Shown here: piece by piece, positions 1 through 6,240 of the stretch
How the letters are laid out: every line of letters starts with the position of its first letter
How positions within the stretch are numbered: the first letter of the stretch is position 1
From: Clostridiales bacterium
GTDB taxonomy: Bacteria; Bacillota; Sulfobacillia; UBA995
Assembly: GCA_003517845.1 (NCBI GenBank)
Contig: DOZU01000251.1
Coordinates: 1-6,371 of the forward strand
Direction of reading: 5' to 3'
Length of the DNA: 6,371 bases
The notes under the pieces: model-generated
The model's input: the letters and a program-made list of their open reading frames with translations, nothing else
Databases searched by the model: none
What the model was told of the DNA's origin: nothing
Program-made: the position numbers and the translations under genes

Positions 1-2
1 TC

Positions 3-119
3 CGGCTGTTCCTTGACGCAAGGACGGTCGGCCAGCAAATCGAAGTCCGCTACCGCCGTGGTACCGCCGAGCGGATGGTTCGCATCACCCTCGAGGAAAT
101 GCCGGAGGCGCCGGGATAG
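3..119 (+). CDS. HtrA/DegP-like serine protease, C-terminal fragment (partial, 5' end outside window)
   Basis: Only the last 38 codons are present; the gene runs in from the left edge and ends at TAG 117-119. The peptide has the form FLDARTVGQQIEVRYRRG followed by an ER-x-V-x-I/V-TLEEMPE tail. This matches the last strands of a PDZ domain in HtrA/DegP-type proteases, where a 'G..I.V...R.G....V.VTL.E.P' pattern closes the domain. In that family the PDZ domain follows a trypsin-like protease domain and binds the C-termini of misfolded envelope proteins. The protease domain and catalytic triad are not visible, so a different PDZ protein cannot be excluded. A GGAGG at 104-108 inside the gene may serve the next gene. 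A near-identical fragment lies at 6253-6369 on the other strand. Confidence 0.6.
   Translation, partial: RLFLDARTVGQQIEVRYRRGTAERMVRITLEEMPEAPG
104..108 (+). promoter_or_regulatory. Candidate Shine-Dalgarno (GGAGG) for the EamA gene
   Basis: A perfect GGAGG sits inside the end of the htrA-like gene, seven bases before an ATA codon at 116-118. That ATA is in frame with the EamA transporter and overlaps the TAG stop as ATAG. Spacing and strength are those of a working ribosome binding site, whereas the GTG at 164 has no such sequence before it. The same bases also code for the Pro-Glu-Ala stretch of the upstream protein, so this could be chance. The same motif occurs in the right repeat arm, where no gene starts. 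Confidence 0.45.
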
Positions 120-163
120 CCGGCGAACGCGGCTTCGGCTTCCTCCTTGCCGCCCTGGCCACA

Positions 164-970
164 GTGTGCTTCGCGACGGCGGCTCCGCTGGTGCGCCTCG
201 CCCCCGAGTTGACTTCCGCCCAGATCGCCTTCGGCCGCATGCTGGGCGGGGCGCTGTTGGTGGCGCTCTGGGCCAAGGCCCACGGTCAGCCCCTGGCGAT
301 TCGTTCCGGCCGGCTGATGGCCTACGGGCTGGTTGCCGCCGCCCATTTCCTCCTGTACATAGCCGCGCTCCGATTGACCAGTATAGCCCACGTCCTGGTG
401 CTCGTTAACCTCTCACCGGTGTTCGTGGCCGTCCTCTCCCGGCCGGTGCTGGGGGAGACGCTGCCGCGCTCTCGTTACCTGGGAATCATCCTGGCGCTCG
501 CGGGCGTGGCGGCAATGGTCGGTTTCGAGCCGATGCCGTCGCTTAGCAGGTTGGCCGGAGATGCGTTGGCGCTGCTGTCCGGGCTCGCCTATGCCGGCTA
601 CTCCCTGGCAGGCCGGCGGGAGAGGCAGCACTATCCCCTCTATACCTACGCAGCCGGCGTATACTTTGCGGCCGCCCTTGCCTTGGCCCCCGTCGCCCTA
701 CACTCGCCCCCCGGTATCCGGGAAATGGCCGTCTCGGCCTGGCCCCTGTTCCTGCTGGCGCTGATCCCTACCGCCATCGGCCATACCCTCTACAATGCCG
801 CGTTGCGGCGAATCCCCGCCGTTTCGGCCAACCTGGTGGCGACCCAGGAAGTGAGTCTCGGCGTGTTGTTCGGCATGATGTGGCTCGCCGAGATCCCCCC
901 GCCGGCGGCGATTCTGGGCGGACTGATGTCCCTCGCCGGGGTCGCGCTCGTCCTACGGCGCGGGCAGTAA
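164..970 (+). CDS. EamA/DMT-family membrane transporter (start uncertain)
   Basis: This inner-membrane protein has two EamA repeats, the drug/metabolite transporter architecture. The substrate cannot be told from sequence; family members export amino acids, metabolites or drugs. About ten hydrophobic helices can be traced, including AYGLVAAAHFLLYIAALRLT, then IAHVLVLVNLSPVFVAVL with its ETLPR loop, and in the second half AIGHTLYNAALRRIPA, SANLVATQEVSLGVLFGMMW and AILGGLMSLAGVALVL. From GTG 164 the protein has 268 residues and begins in the middle of helix 1. The open frame continues upstream to 17 with no ATG, GTG or TTG. Starting at ATA 116 would add 16 residues (AGERGFGFLLAALAT after the initiator), restore helix 1 and give 284 residues, usual for the family. 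That start has a well-placed GGAGG at 104-108. GTG 164 is given only as the nearest conventional start. The 3' end overlaps the convergent PBP gene by 18 bases. The family call is firm; the start is not. Confidence 0.88.
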   Translation: MCFATAAPLVRLAPELTSAQIAFGRMLGGALLVALWAKAHGQPLAIRSGRLMAYGLVAAAHFLLYIAALRLTSIAHVLVLVNLSPVFVAVLSRPVLGETLPRSRYLGIILALAGVAAMVGFEPMPSLSRLAGDALALLSGLAYAGYSLAGRRERQHYPLYTYAAGVYFAAALALAPVALHSPPGIREMAVSAWPLFLLALIPTAIGHTLYNAALRRIPAVSANLVATQEVSLGVLFGMMWLAEIPPPAAILGGLMSLAGVALVLRRGQ

Positions 971-2959
971 GTGGGGCCATGGACACCGGGCCGGCTCGGT
1001 CCCCGCCACGAAAACCTCTTCCCCGCCATCCGGGCAGAGGGCTTCCGCCAGGCGGCCGGTGCTCGCGCACACCCGGGCTCGCACCACCCCTGGCGGGGTG
1101 ACAAAGTCGGCGATTCCCCGTACTTCCGATGCCTGACGCAAGACCTCCGCCCAGATGGGACCGGCGAGACTGGCCCCGCCTCCCGGCAAGGGTGCGGGTC
1201 GGTCCCGACCCACCCACACCACCGCGACCAGGTCGCCCGTATAACCCGCCATCCACGCATCGCGGCGCCCGGAGGTCGTGCCGGTCTTGCCGGCAGCGGG
1301 CAGGCCGAGCATGGCTCCGATTCGGGAGCCCGTGCCTCCCGGCATCAGTACCGAACGCATCAGATCGGTCACCACATAGGCCACTTCTTCGCGGAGTACG
1401 GTTCGCTCGGGAGGTCGATGGACGTGGAGCGGGCGTCCGCGCCGATCTTCAACGCTCAGTAAGCCCACCGGCGGCCGGAGCACTCCCCCCGCGGCGAGCG
1501 TGGCGTAGGCCGATGCCAGCTCAAGCGGACTCACCTCCGATGTGCCGAGGGGAATGGACGGGACTGGCCGGACCCGGCTCTCAATACCCAGTCGGCGAGC
1601 GTAAGCTGCCACCAGTGCCGGTCCCAACCGCTCTGCCCAGCGTACCGCGACCACGTTGCATGAGGTGCTCAGCGCCTCTCGAACCGTCAAATCTCTTCCG
1701 TGGAAGGGCTCTGGCCCGTAATCCTCCGGCGTATAGGGGGGATTCCCCGGATCGCGGATAGCTATTGGCTCGCACCGGACCTGATAGGTGGCAGGGAACC
1801 CAAGATCAATTACCGCCGCGTACAGGAGCGGCTTGAAGGCCGATCCCGGGGGCCGTCGCATTCCGTGGCTGCCGCCATCAGGAGCCACGGCTCGGTTGAG
1901 CTGGGTCTGACCGTAATCACGGCCGCCGACCATGGCCAGGACATGACCGTTATCCGGGTCCAGCACCACCAGCGCTACCTGCGGCTGGTGTACGCCCTGA
2001 CCGTCGAGGGTGCCTGCTGGAGCAAGCCCCCTGACCGCCGACTCAGCCGCGGCCTGAATTCGGAGATCCAGGGTCGTGTGGATCCGATATCCGCCCACCG
2101 CCAACTCCGGGGCCAGGTCAGGCCGCTCGTCCAGAAGCTGGTCTATAACCCAGTCGGCGAAATAGGGGGCGCGGCGCCGGACTTGGGGCCGTCCGGCCAG
2201 TGAAAGAGGTTCCCTTAGCGCCCGCATGGCCTCTTCCCGGGAGATCGTCCCTACTTCCGCCATTGCTTCCAGCACGGTGCGCCGCCGGTCCAGCGCCCGG
2301 TCCTGGTTGCGGTACGGCGAGTACAGGTTGGGGCCCCGGGCAAGGCCGACAATGAGCGCCGCCTCGGCCAGGGTCAACTTGGCCGCCCCCTTGCCGAAAT
2401 AGGTTCGGGCGGCGACCTCCACGCCGTACGCGCCGTGGCCGAGATACACTTGGTTGAGCCAGGCCTCCAAGATCTCATCCTTGGTCAGGGCCAGCTCCAG
2501 GCGGAACGTCCAGAGCAACTCCCGGACTTTGCGGATGAAAGTGCGGTCAGGCTCGAGGAACAGGGTGCGGGCAAGTTGCTGGGTGATGGTGCTACCGCCT
2601 TCAACGACCCGGCCGGCGCGCAGATTCCGGTACAGAGCGCGCACGATCCCGAACGGATTCACACCCGGATGCCGGTAGAAGTGGCGATCCTCAACCGCCA
2701 GCGCTGCGGCGGGCAGGTGGGCAGGGAGGGAGGCCAGGGGTACTTCCACCCGGTTTTCCTCGAAGAGACTGGCCACGAGTTCGCCTCGCGCATCGAAGAC
2801 CCGCGTGACTTCGCGGCGGGGCAGTTCCGGCAAGGGGAGCGCCCACGCGAGCGCAACTCCGGCTCCCAGGGCCAACAGGCTGAGGACCACCAGCCCGGTC
2901 GACACGGAACCGAGGTGCCCCTCAGATCTCGTGGCACCGCCCTCCTCCTGATCTAGCAT
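953..2959 (-). CDS. Class A penicillin-binding protein (PBP1A-like glycosyltransferase/transpeptidase)
   Basis: This bifunctional, membrane-anchored enzyme polymerises lipid II into glycan strands and cross-links their stem peptides outside the cytoplasmic membrane. From ATG 2959 it has 668 residues. One N-terminal helix at about 20-43 (TGLVVLSLLALGAGVALAWA) anchors it. The GT51 domain shows EDRHFYRHPG (catalytic Glu about 90), GGSTITQQ (121-128), RKVRE (143-147) and KDEILEAWLN (160-169). The transpeptidase domain shows SAFK (nucleophile Ser about 373), SCN (433-435) and KTGTT (558-562). The C-terminal tail has three cysteines (about 631, 642, 659) in the TGxLA...CP...GTEP...C pattern common in these proteins. 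All catalytic motifs are intact. The frame is open up to ATG 3061, but that start would overlap the glycosylase gene and add a basic, proline-rich leader. ATG 2959, with GGAAGGG about ten bases upstream, fits better; GTG 2971 is also possible. It is the last gene of the block, 56 bases after the previous stop. Confidence 0.95.
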   Translation of the reverse strand: MLDQEEGGATRSEGHLGSVSTGLVVLSLLALGAGVALAWALPLPELPRREVTRVFDARGELVASLFEENRVEVPLASLPAHLPAAALAVEDRHFYRHPGVNPFGIVRALYRNLRAGRVVEGGSTITQQLARTLFLEPDRTFIRKVRELLWTFRLELALTKDEILEAWLNQVYLGHGAYGVEVAARTYFGKGAAKLTLAEAALIVGLARGPNLYSPYRNQDRALDRRRTVLEAMAEVGTISREEAMRALREPLSLAGRPQVRRRAPYFADWVIDQLLDERPDLAPELAVGGYRIHTTLDLRIQAAAESAVRGLAPAGTLDGQGVHQPQVALVVLDPDNGHVLAMVGGRDYGQTQLNRAVAPDGGSHGMRRPPGSAFKPLLYAAVIDLGFPATYQVRCEPIAIRDPGNPPYTPEDYGPEPFHGRDLTVREALSTSCNVVAVRWAERLGPALVAAYARRLGIESRVRPVPSIPLGTSEVSPLELASAYATLAAGGVLRPPVGLLSVEDRRGRPLHVHRPPERTVLREEVAYVVTDLMRSVLMPGGTGSRIGAMLGLPAAGKTGTTSGRRDAWMAGYTGDLVAVVWVGRDRPAPLPGGGASLAGPIWAEVLRQASEVRGIADFVTPPGVVRARVCASTGRLAEALCPDGGEEVFVAGTEPARCPWPHLLPAP

Positions 2960-3015
2960 CCCCCGCCGCACCCTTCCACTCTCTCTATACCGGCTATGCA
3001 GGACGGGGAGCGCTG

Positions 3016-3672
3016 TCAGCGGGCGGAAAGGCAGGGGTGGCCGTCGATCACGAAACGCCAAGGCAGGTCACGATCCGGCCCTGCATAGCCAAGGTTGATA
3101 CGCGGCGTCGTCCGGACGCGGGTGTCGGGCACCGCCTGTCCGTCATCCGTGAGGTACAACTCATCGCCCTCCAGGTCAGCACCGGACAGGCTGCCGTCAA
3201 TGCCCAGGGCCAGGCATAGCTTGCCCGGGCCGTTCCCCAGCGCCCTGACGGGAACGGCCCGGCTGCGACGCCGAGCCATCAGTTCCTGCCCGAGGACGGG
3301 CTCAATGGAACGAACCAGTACGGCCTCCGGCCGGCCGGCCTCGGCGGTGACGGCGTTGAAGCAGTAGTGAATGCCATATACAAGGTAGACATAAGCCATG
3401 CCCGGAGGGCCGAACATCACTTCGGTCCGCCCGGTTCGGCGTCCACCGTAGGAGTGGGCGCCGCGATCTCCCGGTCCGATATAGGCTTCCGTTTCGACTA
3501 TCCGGCCGGCGGCGATGCCTTCAGGCGATCGGTGTACGAGCAGCTTCCCGAGCATGGCCCGAGCGACGGCCAGCGTATCCCCGGCGTAGAACTCCCGAGG
3601 CAACCGATGGCCGCCGGTGACGAACCCGGTCAATGGGTCCACGGGCACTACCGGGTCGGGCCCGCTAGTCAC
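3016..3672 (-). CDS. mpg: 3-methyladenine DNA glycosylase, AAG/Mpg family
   Basis: This base-excision-repair enzyme cuts the N-glycosidic bond of alkylated purines such as 3-methyladenine, leaving an abasic site. From GTG 3672 it has 218 residues, close to bacterial AAG-family length. It carries the family landmarks in order: DTLAVARAMLGKLLV, then GRIVETEAYIGPGDRGAHSY, where the second Glu (about 62) matches human AAG E125, Tyr 64 matches Y127 and His 73 matches H136. MFGPPGMAYVYLVYG follows (Tyr 96 matches Y159), then VLVRSIEP (Arg 121 matches R182) and LGNGPGKLCLALGI. It closes with TPRINLGYAGPDRDLPWRF. The chosen GTG overlaps the grpE TGA as GTGA, typical of translational coupling. The frame is open to ATG 3756, but that would overlap grpE by 88 bases and add a low-complexity Ala/Arg/Gly leader. 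GTGs slightly downstream are also possible. Family call is firm. Confidence 0.94.
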   Translation of the reverse strand: MTSGPDPVVPVDPLTGFVTGGHRLPREFYAGDTLAVARAMLGKLLVHRSPEGIAAGRIVETEAYIGPGDRGAHSYGGRRTGRTEVMFGPPGMAYVYLVYGIHYCFNAVTAEAGRPEAVLVRSIEPVLGQELMARRRSRAVPVRALGNGPGKLCLALGIDGSLSGADLEGDELYLTDDGQAVPDTRVRTTPRINLGYAGPDRDLPWRFVIDGHPCLSAR

Positions 3673-4238
3673 CTTCCCAGCGGACCTGGTTCGTCCCGCC
3701 GGGGGTGCGCCGGCCGCGCCACCCGCACGCGCGCCGGGCGCAGCAGCTCGCCGCACCAGCAGTAGCCTCGCCGCAACTCCTCCCGAACGACCTCCTGGCC
3801 GGCGCTCGGGTCTTCCTCCACCAGCAGGGCCTCGTGAACCGTCGGATCGAAGGGAAGTCCTTGAGCGGCGATGACACTCACTCCCTCTTTGTCCAGCAGG
3901 GCGGCGAGCTGCCGCTGGATGACTTCGAGACCAAGACGCAGCCCGGCTCCGTCGGTCGGAGAGCGGGCGGCAAGCTCCAGGCCGTCGGCCAGGTCGAGAA
4001 TGCCCCGCAGCAATTCCCCCTTGCCACGACGAATATGCGCCGCCAGATCGCGATCCATCCGGCGCCGATAGTTCTCATGGTCGGCCACGGCCCGGAGGAA
4101 GCGATCCTCGCTTTCCCGCGCTTCCCGCCGCGCTGCCTCCAGCTCGGCCAGGAGCGATTCCGCCCCGGGGGAGGGAGTGGCGCCAGCGCCGGTCAGCGTC
4201 GCCGAATCAGGCGTCTGTCCGCGATCTTGCTCGATCAT
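3669..4238 (-). CDS. grpE: GrpE, nucleotide-exchange factor for DnaK
   Basis: This cytoplasmic cochaperone releases ADP from DnaK. From ATG 4238 it has 189 residues, within the usual range. An acidic, disordered N-terminus leads into a long charged helix (about 28-60) containing DRFLRAVADHENYRRR, the classic GrpE dimerisation-helix signature. The C-terminal beta domain that contacts DnaK has PFDPTVHEALL (about 129-139), a 'G-x-V-x-E-E-LRRGY' stretch and GELLRPARVRV. The end is a Pro/Arg-rich tail. An unusual CWC triplet (160-162) sits where other GrpEs usually have polar residues. The start follows a GGAGGG five bases upstream; an in-frame ATG at 4274 would lie inside dnaK and is less likely. 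The gene begins 13 bases after dnaK stops, so the two are almost surely cotranscribed. Confidence 0.95.
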   Translation of the reverse strand: MIEQDRGQTPDSATLTGAGATPSPGAESLLAELEAARREARESEDRFLRAVADHENYRRRMDRDLAAHIRRGKGELLRGILDLADGLELAARSPTDGAGLRLGLEVIQRQLAALLDKEGVSVIAAQGLPFDPTVHEALLVEEDPSAGQEVVREELRRGYCWCGELLRPARVRVARPAHPRRDEPGPLGR

Positions 4239-4243
4239 GGCTG

Positions 4244-4249
4244 CCCTCC
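4244..4249 (-). promoter_or_regulatory. Shine-Dalgarno of grpE
   Basis: On the minus strand this reads GGAGGG, five bases before ATG 4238. It lies wholly in the 13-base gap between dnaK and grpE, and it decides the start in favour of 4238 over the upstream in-frame ATG at 4274. Confidence 0.8.
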
Positions 4250-4251
4250 TC

Positions 4252-6165
4252 TCACTTCTTCTCGCCCTCGCCACCCTCGGTCTGGAAATCGGCGTCGATG
4301 ACTTGACCTTCAGGAGACGCCGCCGCTTCCGTTCCGGGCGGCGCTTGCTGGGAAGCCTCGTCTGCCTGGCGGTACAAGATTTCGGCCAGCTTGTACACGG
4401 CCTTCTGCAGGTCCTCTACCGATGTTCGGATGGCGGCCGTATCCTCGGCGTTCATGGCCTCCCGCAGCCGGGTGATCGCCTGCTCCGCGGCGTGCCGATC
4501 CTCCGCCCCCACCTTGTCGCCGAGTTCCTTCAACTGCTTCTCTGTCTGGTAGATCAGGCCGTCCGCCTGATTGCGGATATCCACGAGGTCGCGGCGCTTG
4601 CGATCCTCCTCCGCATGCTGCTGGGCTCGGCGGACCATCTCCTCGACCTCCCGCTTGTCGAGGGTGGTGGAGGCGGTGATGGTTATCTTCTGCTCCCTCC
4701 CCGTGCCGAGGTCCTTGGCGGAAACATTGAGGATGCCGTTAGCGTCGAGGTCAAACCCCACTTCGATCTGGGGTATGCCCCGGGGGGCAGGCGGTATCCC
4801 GACCAGATGGAAGCGGCCCAAGGTGCGGTTGTCCGCCGCAAACTCTCGTTCCCCTTGGAGCACGTGAATCTCCACTGTCGTCTGCCCGTCGGCGGCGGTG
4901 GTGAACGTCTGTTGTTTGCGCGTGGGGATGGTCGTGTTGCGGTCGACCAGGCGGGTCATGACCCCGCCCAGCGTCTCGATGCCGAGGGACAGAGGTGTCA
5001 CGTCGACCAGGACCAGGCCCTTGACCTCCCCCGCCAGGACGCCGGCTTGGATAGCCGCGCCGACGGCCACCACCTCGTCGGGGTTGACCCCGCGATGGGG
5101 TTCCTTGCCCGTGAGCTTCTGGACCAACTCCTGAATGACCGGCATGCGGGTGGCTCCGCCCACCAGCACCACCGTATCGAGTTGCTCCGGGCGGATCTTG
5201 GCGTCATTGAGGGCTTGGCGGAAGGGGCCGATGCACCGTTCCGTCAAGTCGGCGGTGAGCTGTTCGAAGCGAGCGCGAGTCAGCCGAGTTTCGAGATGGC
5301 TGGGACCCTCATGCGTTGCGGTTATGAACGGCAAGCTGATGGTGGTCTCGGGGACGGTCGATAGTTCCTGCTTGGCCTTCTCCGCTGCCTCGCGGAGGCG
5401 TTGCAGCGCCTGGCGGTCTTTCCTCAGGTCCACCCCTTGTCCCCGGAGGAATTCATCCGCCAGGTAGTTGACGACCTTCTCATCATAGTCGTCTCCCCCG
5501 AGGTGCGTGTCGCCAGCCGTCGACTTGACCTCATATACGTCGTCGCTCACCTCAAGCACCGAAACGTCGAACGTCCCCCCTCCCAGGTCCCAGACAAGGA
5601 TAGTCTGGGTAGTCTTCTTATCCAGCCCGTAGGCCAGCGCCGCCGCGGTCGGCTCATTGATGATCCGAAGCACCTCAAGGCCGGCAATGCGTCCCGCATC
5701 CTTGGTGGCTTGGCGCTGCGAATCGTTGAAGTAGGCCGGCACGGTGATGACGGCCCGGGTGACCTTCTCGCCCAGGTAACGCTCGGCGTCCTCCTTGAGC
5801 TTGGTGAGCACCATCGCCGAGATTTCTTCCGGGGTGAATTCCTTGCCGGCGGCCGGGAGATCCACCCGCACGCTGTCGTTCGTGCCGGCTTTCACCCGGT
5901 AAGAAACCTGCTTGCGCTCATCTTCGACCTCGCTGTACCGCCTGCCCATGAAACGTTTTATGGAATAGACAGTGTTCTCCGGGTTGAGGATAGCCTGGCG
6001 GCGGGCCAGCTGCCCGACGAGCCGCTCCCCCGCCCGGCTAAACCCCACCACCGAAGGCGTCAACCGGCCGCCCTCCGCATTGACGATGACGGAAGGCTTG
6101 CCCGCTTCCATTACGGCAACTACCGAGTTGGTCGTGCCGAGGTCGATGCCGACAACTTTCTCCAT
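4252..6165 (-). CDS. dnaK: DnaK (Hsp70) molecular chaperone
   Basis: This ATP-dependent chaperone binds exposed hydrophobic peptides, working with a J-protein and GrpE. It is full length at 637 residues. The ATPase domain shows GIDLGTTNS (6-14), Lys70, AYFNDSQRQATKDAG with Pro143, NEPTAAALAYG with Glu171, VWDLGGGTFD (191-200; Thr198 matches the E. coli autophosphorylation site) and VLVGGATRMP (333-342). The linker is VLVDVTPLSLGIETLGG (385-401). The beta substrate-binding domain includes RNTTIPTRKQ, and a helical lid follows from about 503. The protein ends in a Gly/Glu-rich tail after VIDADF, close to the DADF-type C-terminus of other DnaKs. It has the N-terminal insertion (about 75-110) that low-GC Gram-positive DnaKs lack. 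Trp192 replaces the Phe common in many DnaKs. The start follows GGAGGG seven bases upstream, with a promoter just before it. It is the first gene of the block. Confidence 0.98.
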   Translation of the reverse strand: MEKVVGIDLGTTNSVVAVMEAGKPSVIVNAEGGRLTPSVVGFSRAGERLVGQLARRQAILNPENTVYSIKRFMGRRYSEVEDERKQVSYRVKAGTNDSVRVDLPAAGKEFTPEEISAMVLTKLKEDAERYLGEKVTRAVITVPAYFNDSQRQATKDAGRIAGLEVLRIINEPTAAALAYGLDKKTTQTILVWDLGGGTFDVSVLEVSDDVYEVKSTAGDTHLGGDDYDEKVVNYLADEFLRGQGVDLRKDRQALQRLREAAEKAKQELSTVPETTISLPFITATHEGPSHLETRLTRARFEQLTADLTERCIGPFRQALNDAKIRPEQLDTVVLVGGATRMPVIQELVQKLTGKEPHRGVNPDEVVAVGAAIQAGVLAGEVKGLVLVDVTPLSLGIETLGGVMTRLVDRNTTIPTRKQQTFTTAADGQTTVEIHVLQGEREFAADNRTLGRFHLVGIPPAPRGIPQIEVGFDLDANGILNVSAKDLGTGREQKITITASTTLDKREVEEMVRRAQQHAEEDRKRRDLVDIRNQADGLIYQTEKQLKELGDKVGAEDRHAAEQAITRLREAMNAEDTAAIRTSVEDLQKAVYKLAEILYRQADEASQQAPPGTEAAASPEGQVIDADFQTEGGEGEKK

Positions 6166-6172
6166 GCCCTAT

Positions 6173-6178
6173 CCCTCC
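6173..6178 (-). promoter_or_regulatory. Shine-Dalgarno of dnaK
   Basis: GGAGGG on the minus strand, seven bases before ATG 6165. It supports that start and suggests strong translation. Confidence 0.8.
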
Positions 6179-6190
6179 ATCCAAAAGGTC

Positions 6191-6202
6191 CCGCGGTCGC
6201 GG
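6191..6202 (-). promoter_or_regulatory. Short palindrome at the predicted dnaK transcription start
   Basis: CCGCG-AC-CGCGG on the minus strand is a perfect dyad with 5-base arms and a 2-base centre. It begins about five bases after the -10 box, so it covers the likely transcription start. It could be an operator or a small hairpin in the leader, but in GC-rich DNA a dyad this short can be chance. It is not a CIRCE or HAIR element. Confidence 0.3.
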
Positions 6203-6206
6203 ATTC

Positions 6207-6236
6207 AGTATAGGGAGGGAAGGCTAGCCCCGTCAA
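6207..6236 (-). promoter_or_regulatory. Sigma70-like promoter of the dnaK operon
   Basis: On the minus strand, TTGACG (6236-6231) and TATACT (6212-6207) are separated by 18 bases. These are close to the -35 and -10 consensus, with transcription expected to begin near 6200, about 35 bases before dnaK. The spacer holds the perfect 8-base palindrome GGCTAGCC (6222-6229), a possible repressor site. The -35 box begins only four bases beyond the edge of the inverted repeat, so the promoter lies just inside the unique segment. No CIRCE (TTAGCACTC-N9-GAGTGCTAA) or HspR-type element is present. Confidence 0.7.
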
Positions 6237-6240
6237 GATA

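Larger units (their letters stand above)
1..131 (+). repeat. Left arm of 131-bp terminal inverted repeat
   Basis: This arm matches the reverse complement of 6241-6371 at 128 of 131 positions, with no gaps. The mismatches are at 22 (G here, A in the other arm), 76 (T/C) and 84 (A/G). The repeat covers the 3' end of an htrA-like gene, its TAG stop (117-119) and 12 further bases, and identity stops abruptly at 131/132. It has no transposon features: it is part of a coding sequence and there is no transposase between the arms. It is either a pair of paralogous gene ends or an assembly effect. Confidence 0.95.

Noticed and set aside
13..408. Plus-strand frame of 131 residues at the left end
   Set aside because: It overlaps both the htrA-like tail and the EamA gene in another frame and is an Arg/Pro-rich shadow. 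Its first part recurs in the other repeat arm only because the DNA does.
2960..3015. Internal promoter ahead of the PBP gene (TATAGA with an upstream TGACAG)
   Set aside because: The two boxes are about 23 bases apart, too far for a sigma70 promoter, and no better -35 was found.
2960..3061. PBP start at ATG 3061
   Set aside because: It would overlap the glycosylase gene by 46 bases and add 34 basic, proline-rich residues before the membrane anchor. ATG 2959 has a plausible ribosome site.
3673..3756. Glycosylase start at ATG 3756
   Set aside because: It would overlap grpE by 88 bases and add a low-complexity leader read from grpE in another frame. GTG 3672 gives a GTGA overlap and a normal protein length.
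4177..6213. Long plus-strand open frames opposite dnaK (4177-5364 and 5401-6213)
   Set aside because: Shadows of dnaK. Long antisense frames are common opposite GC-rich dnaK genes, and the predicted peptides lack recognisable domains, while the minus-strand frame is an unmistakable DnaK.
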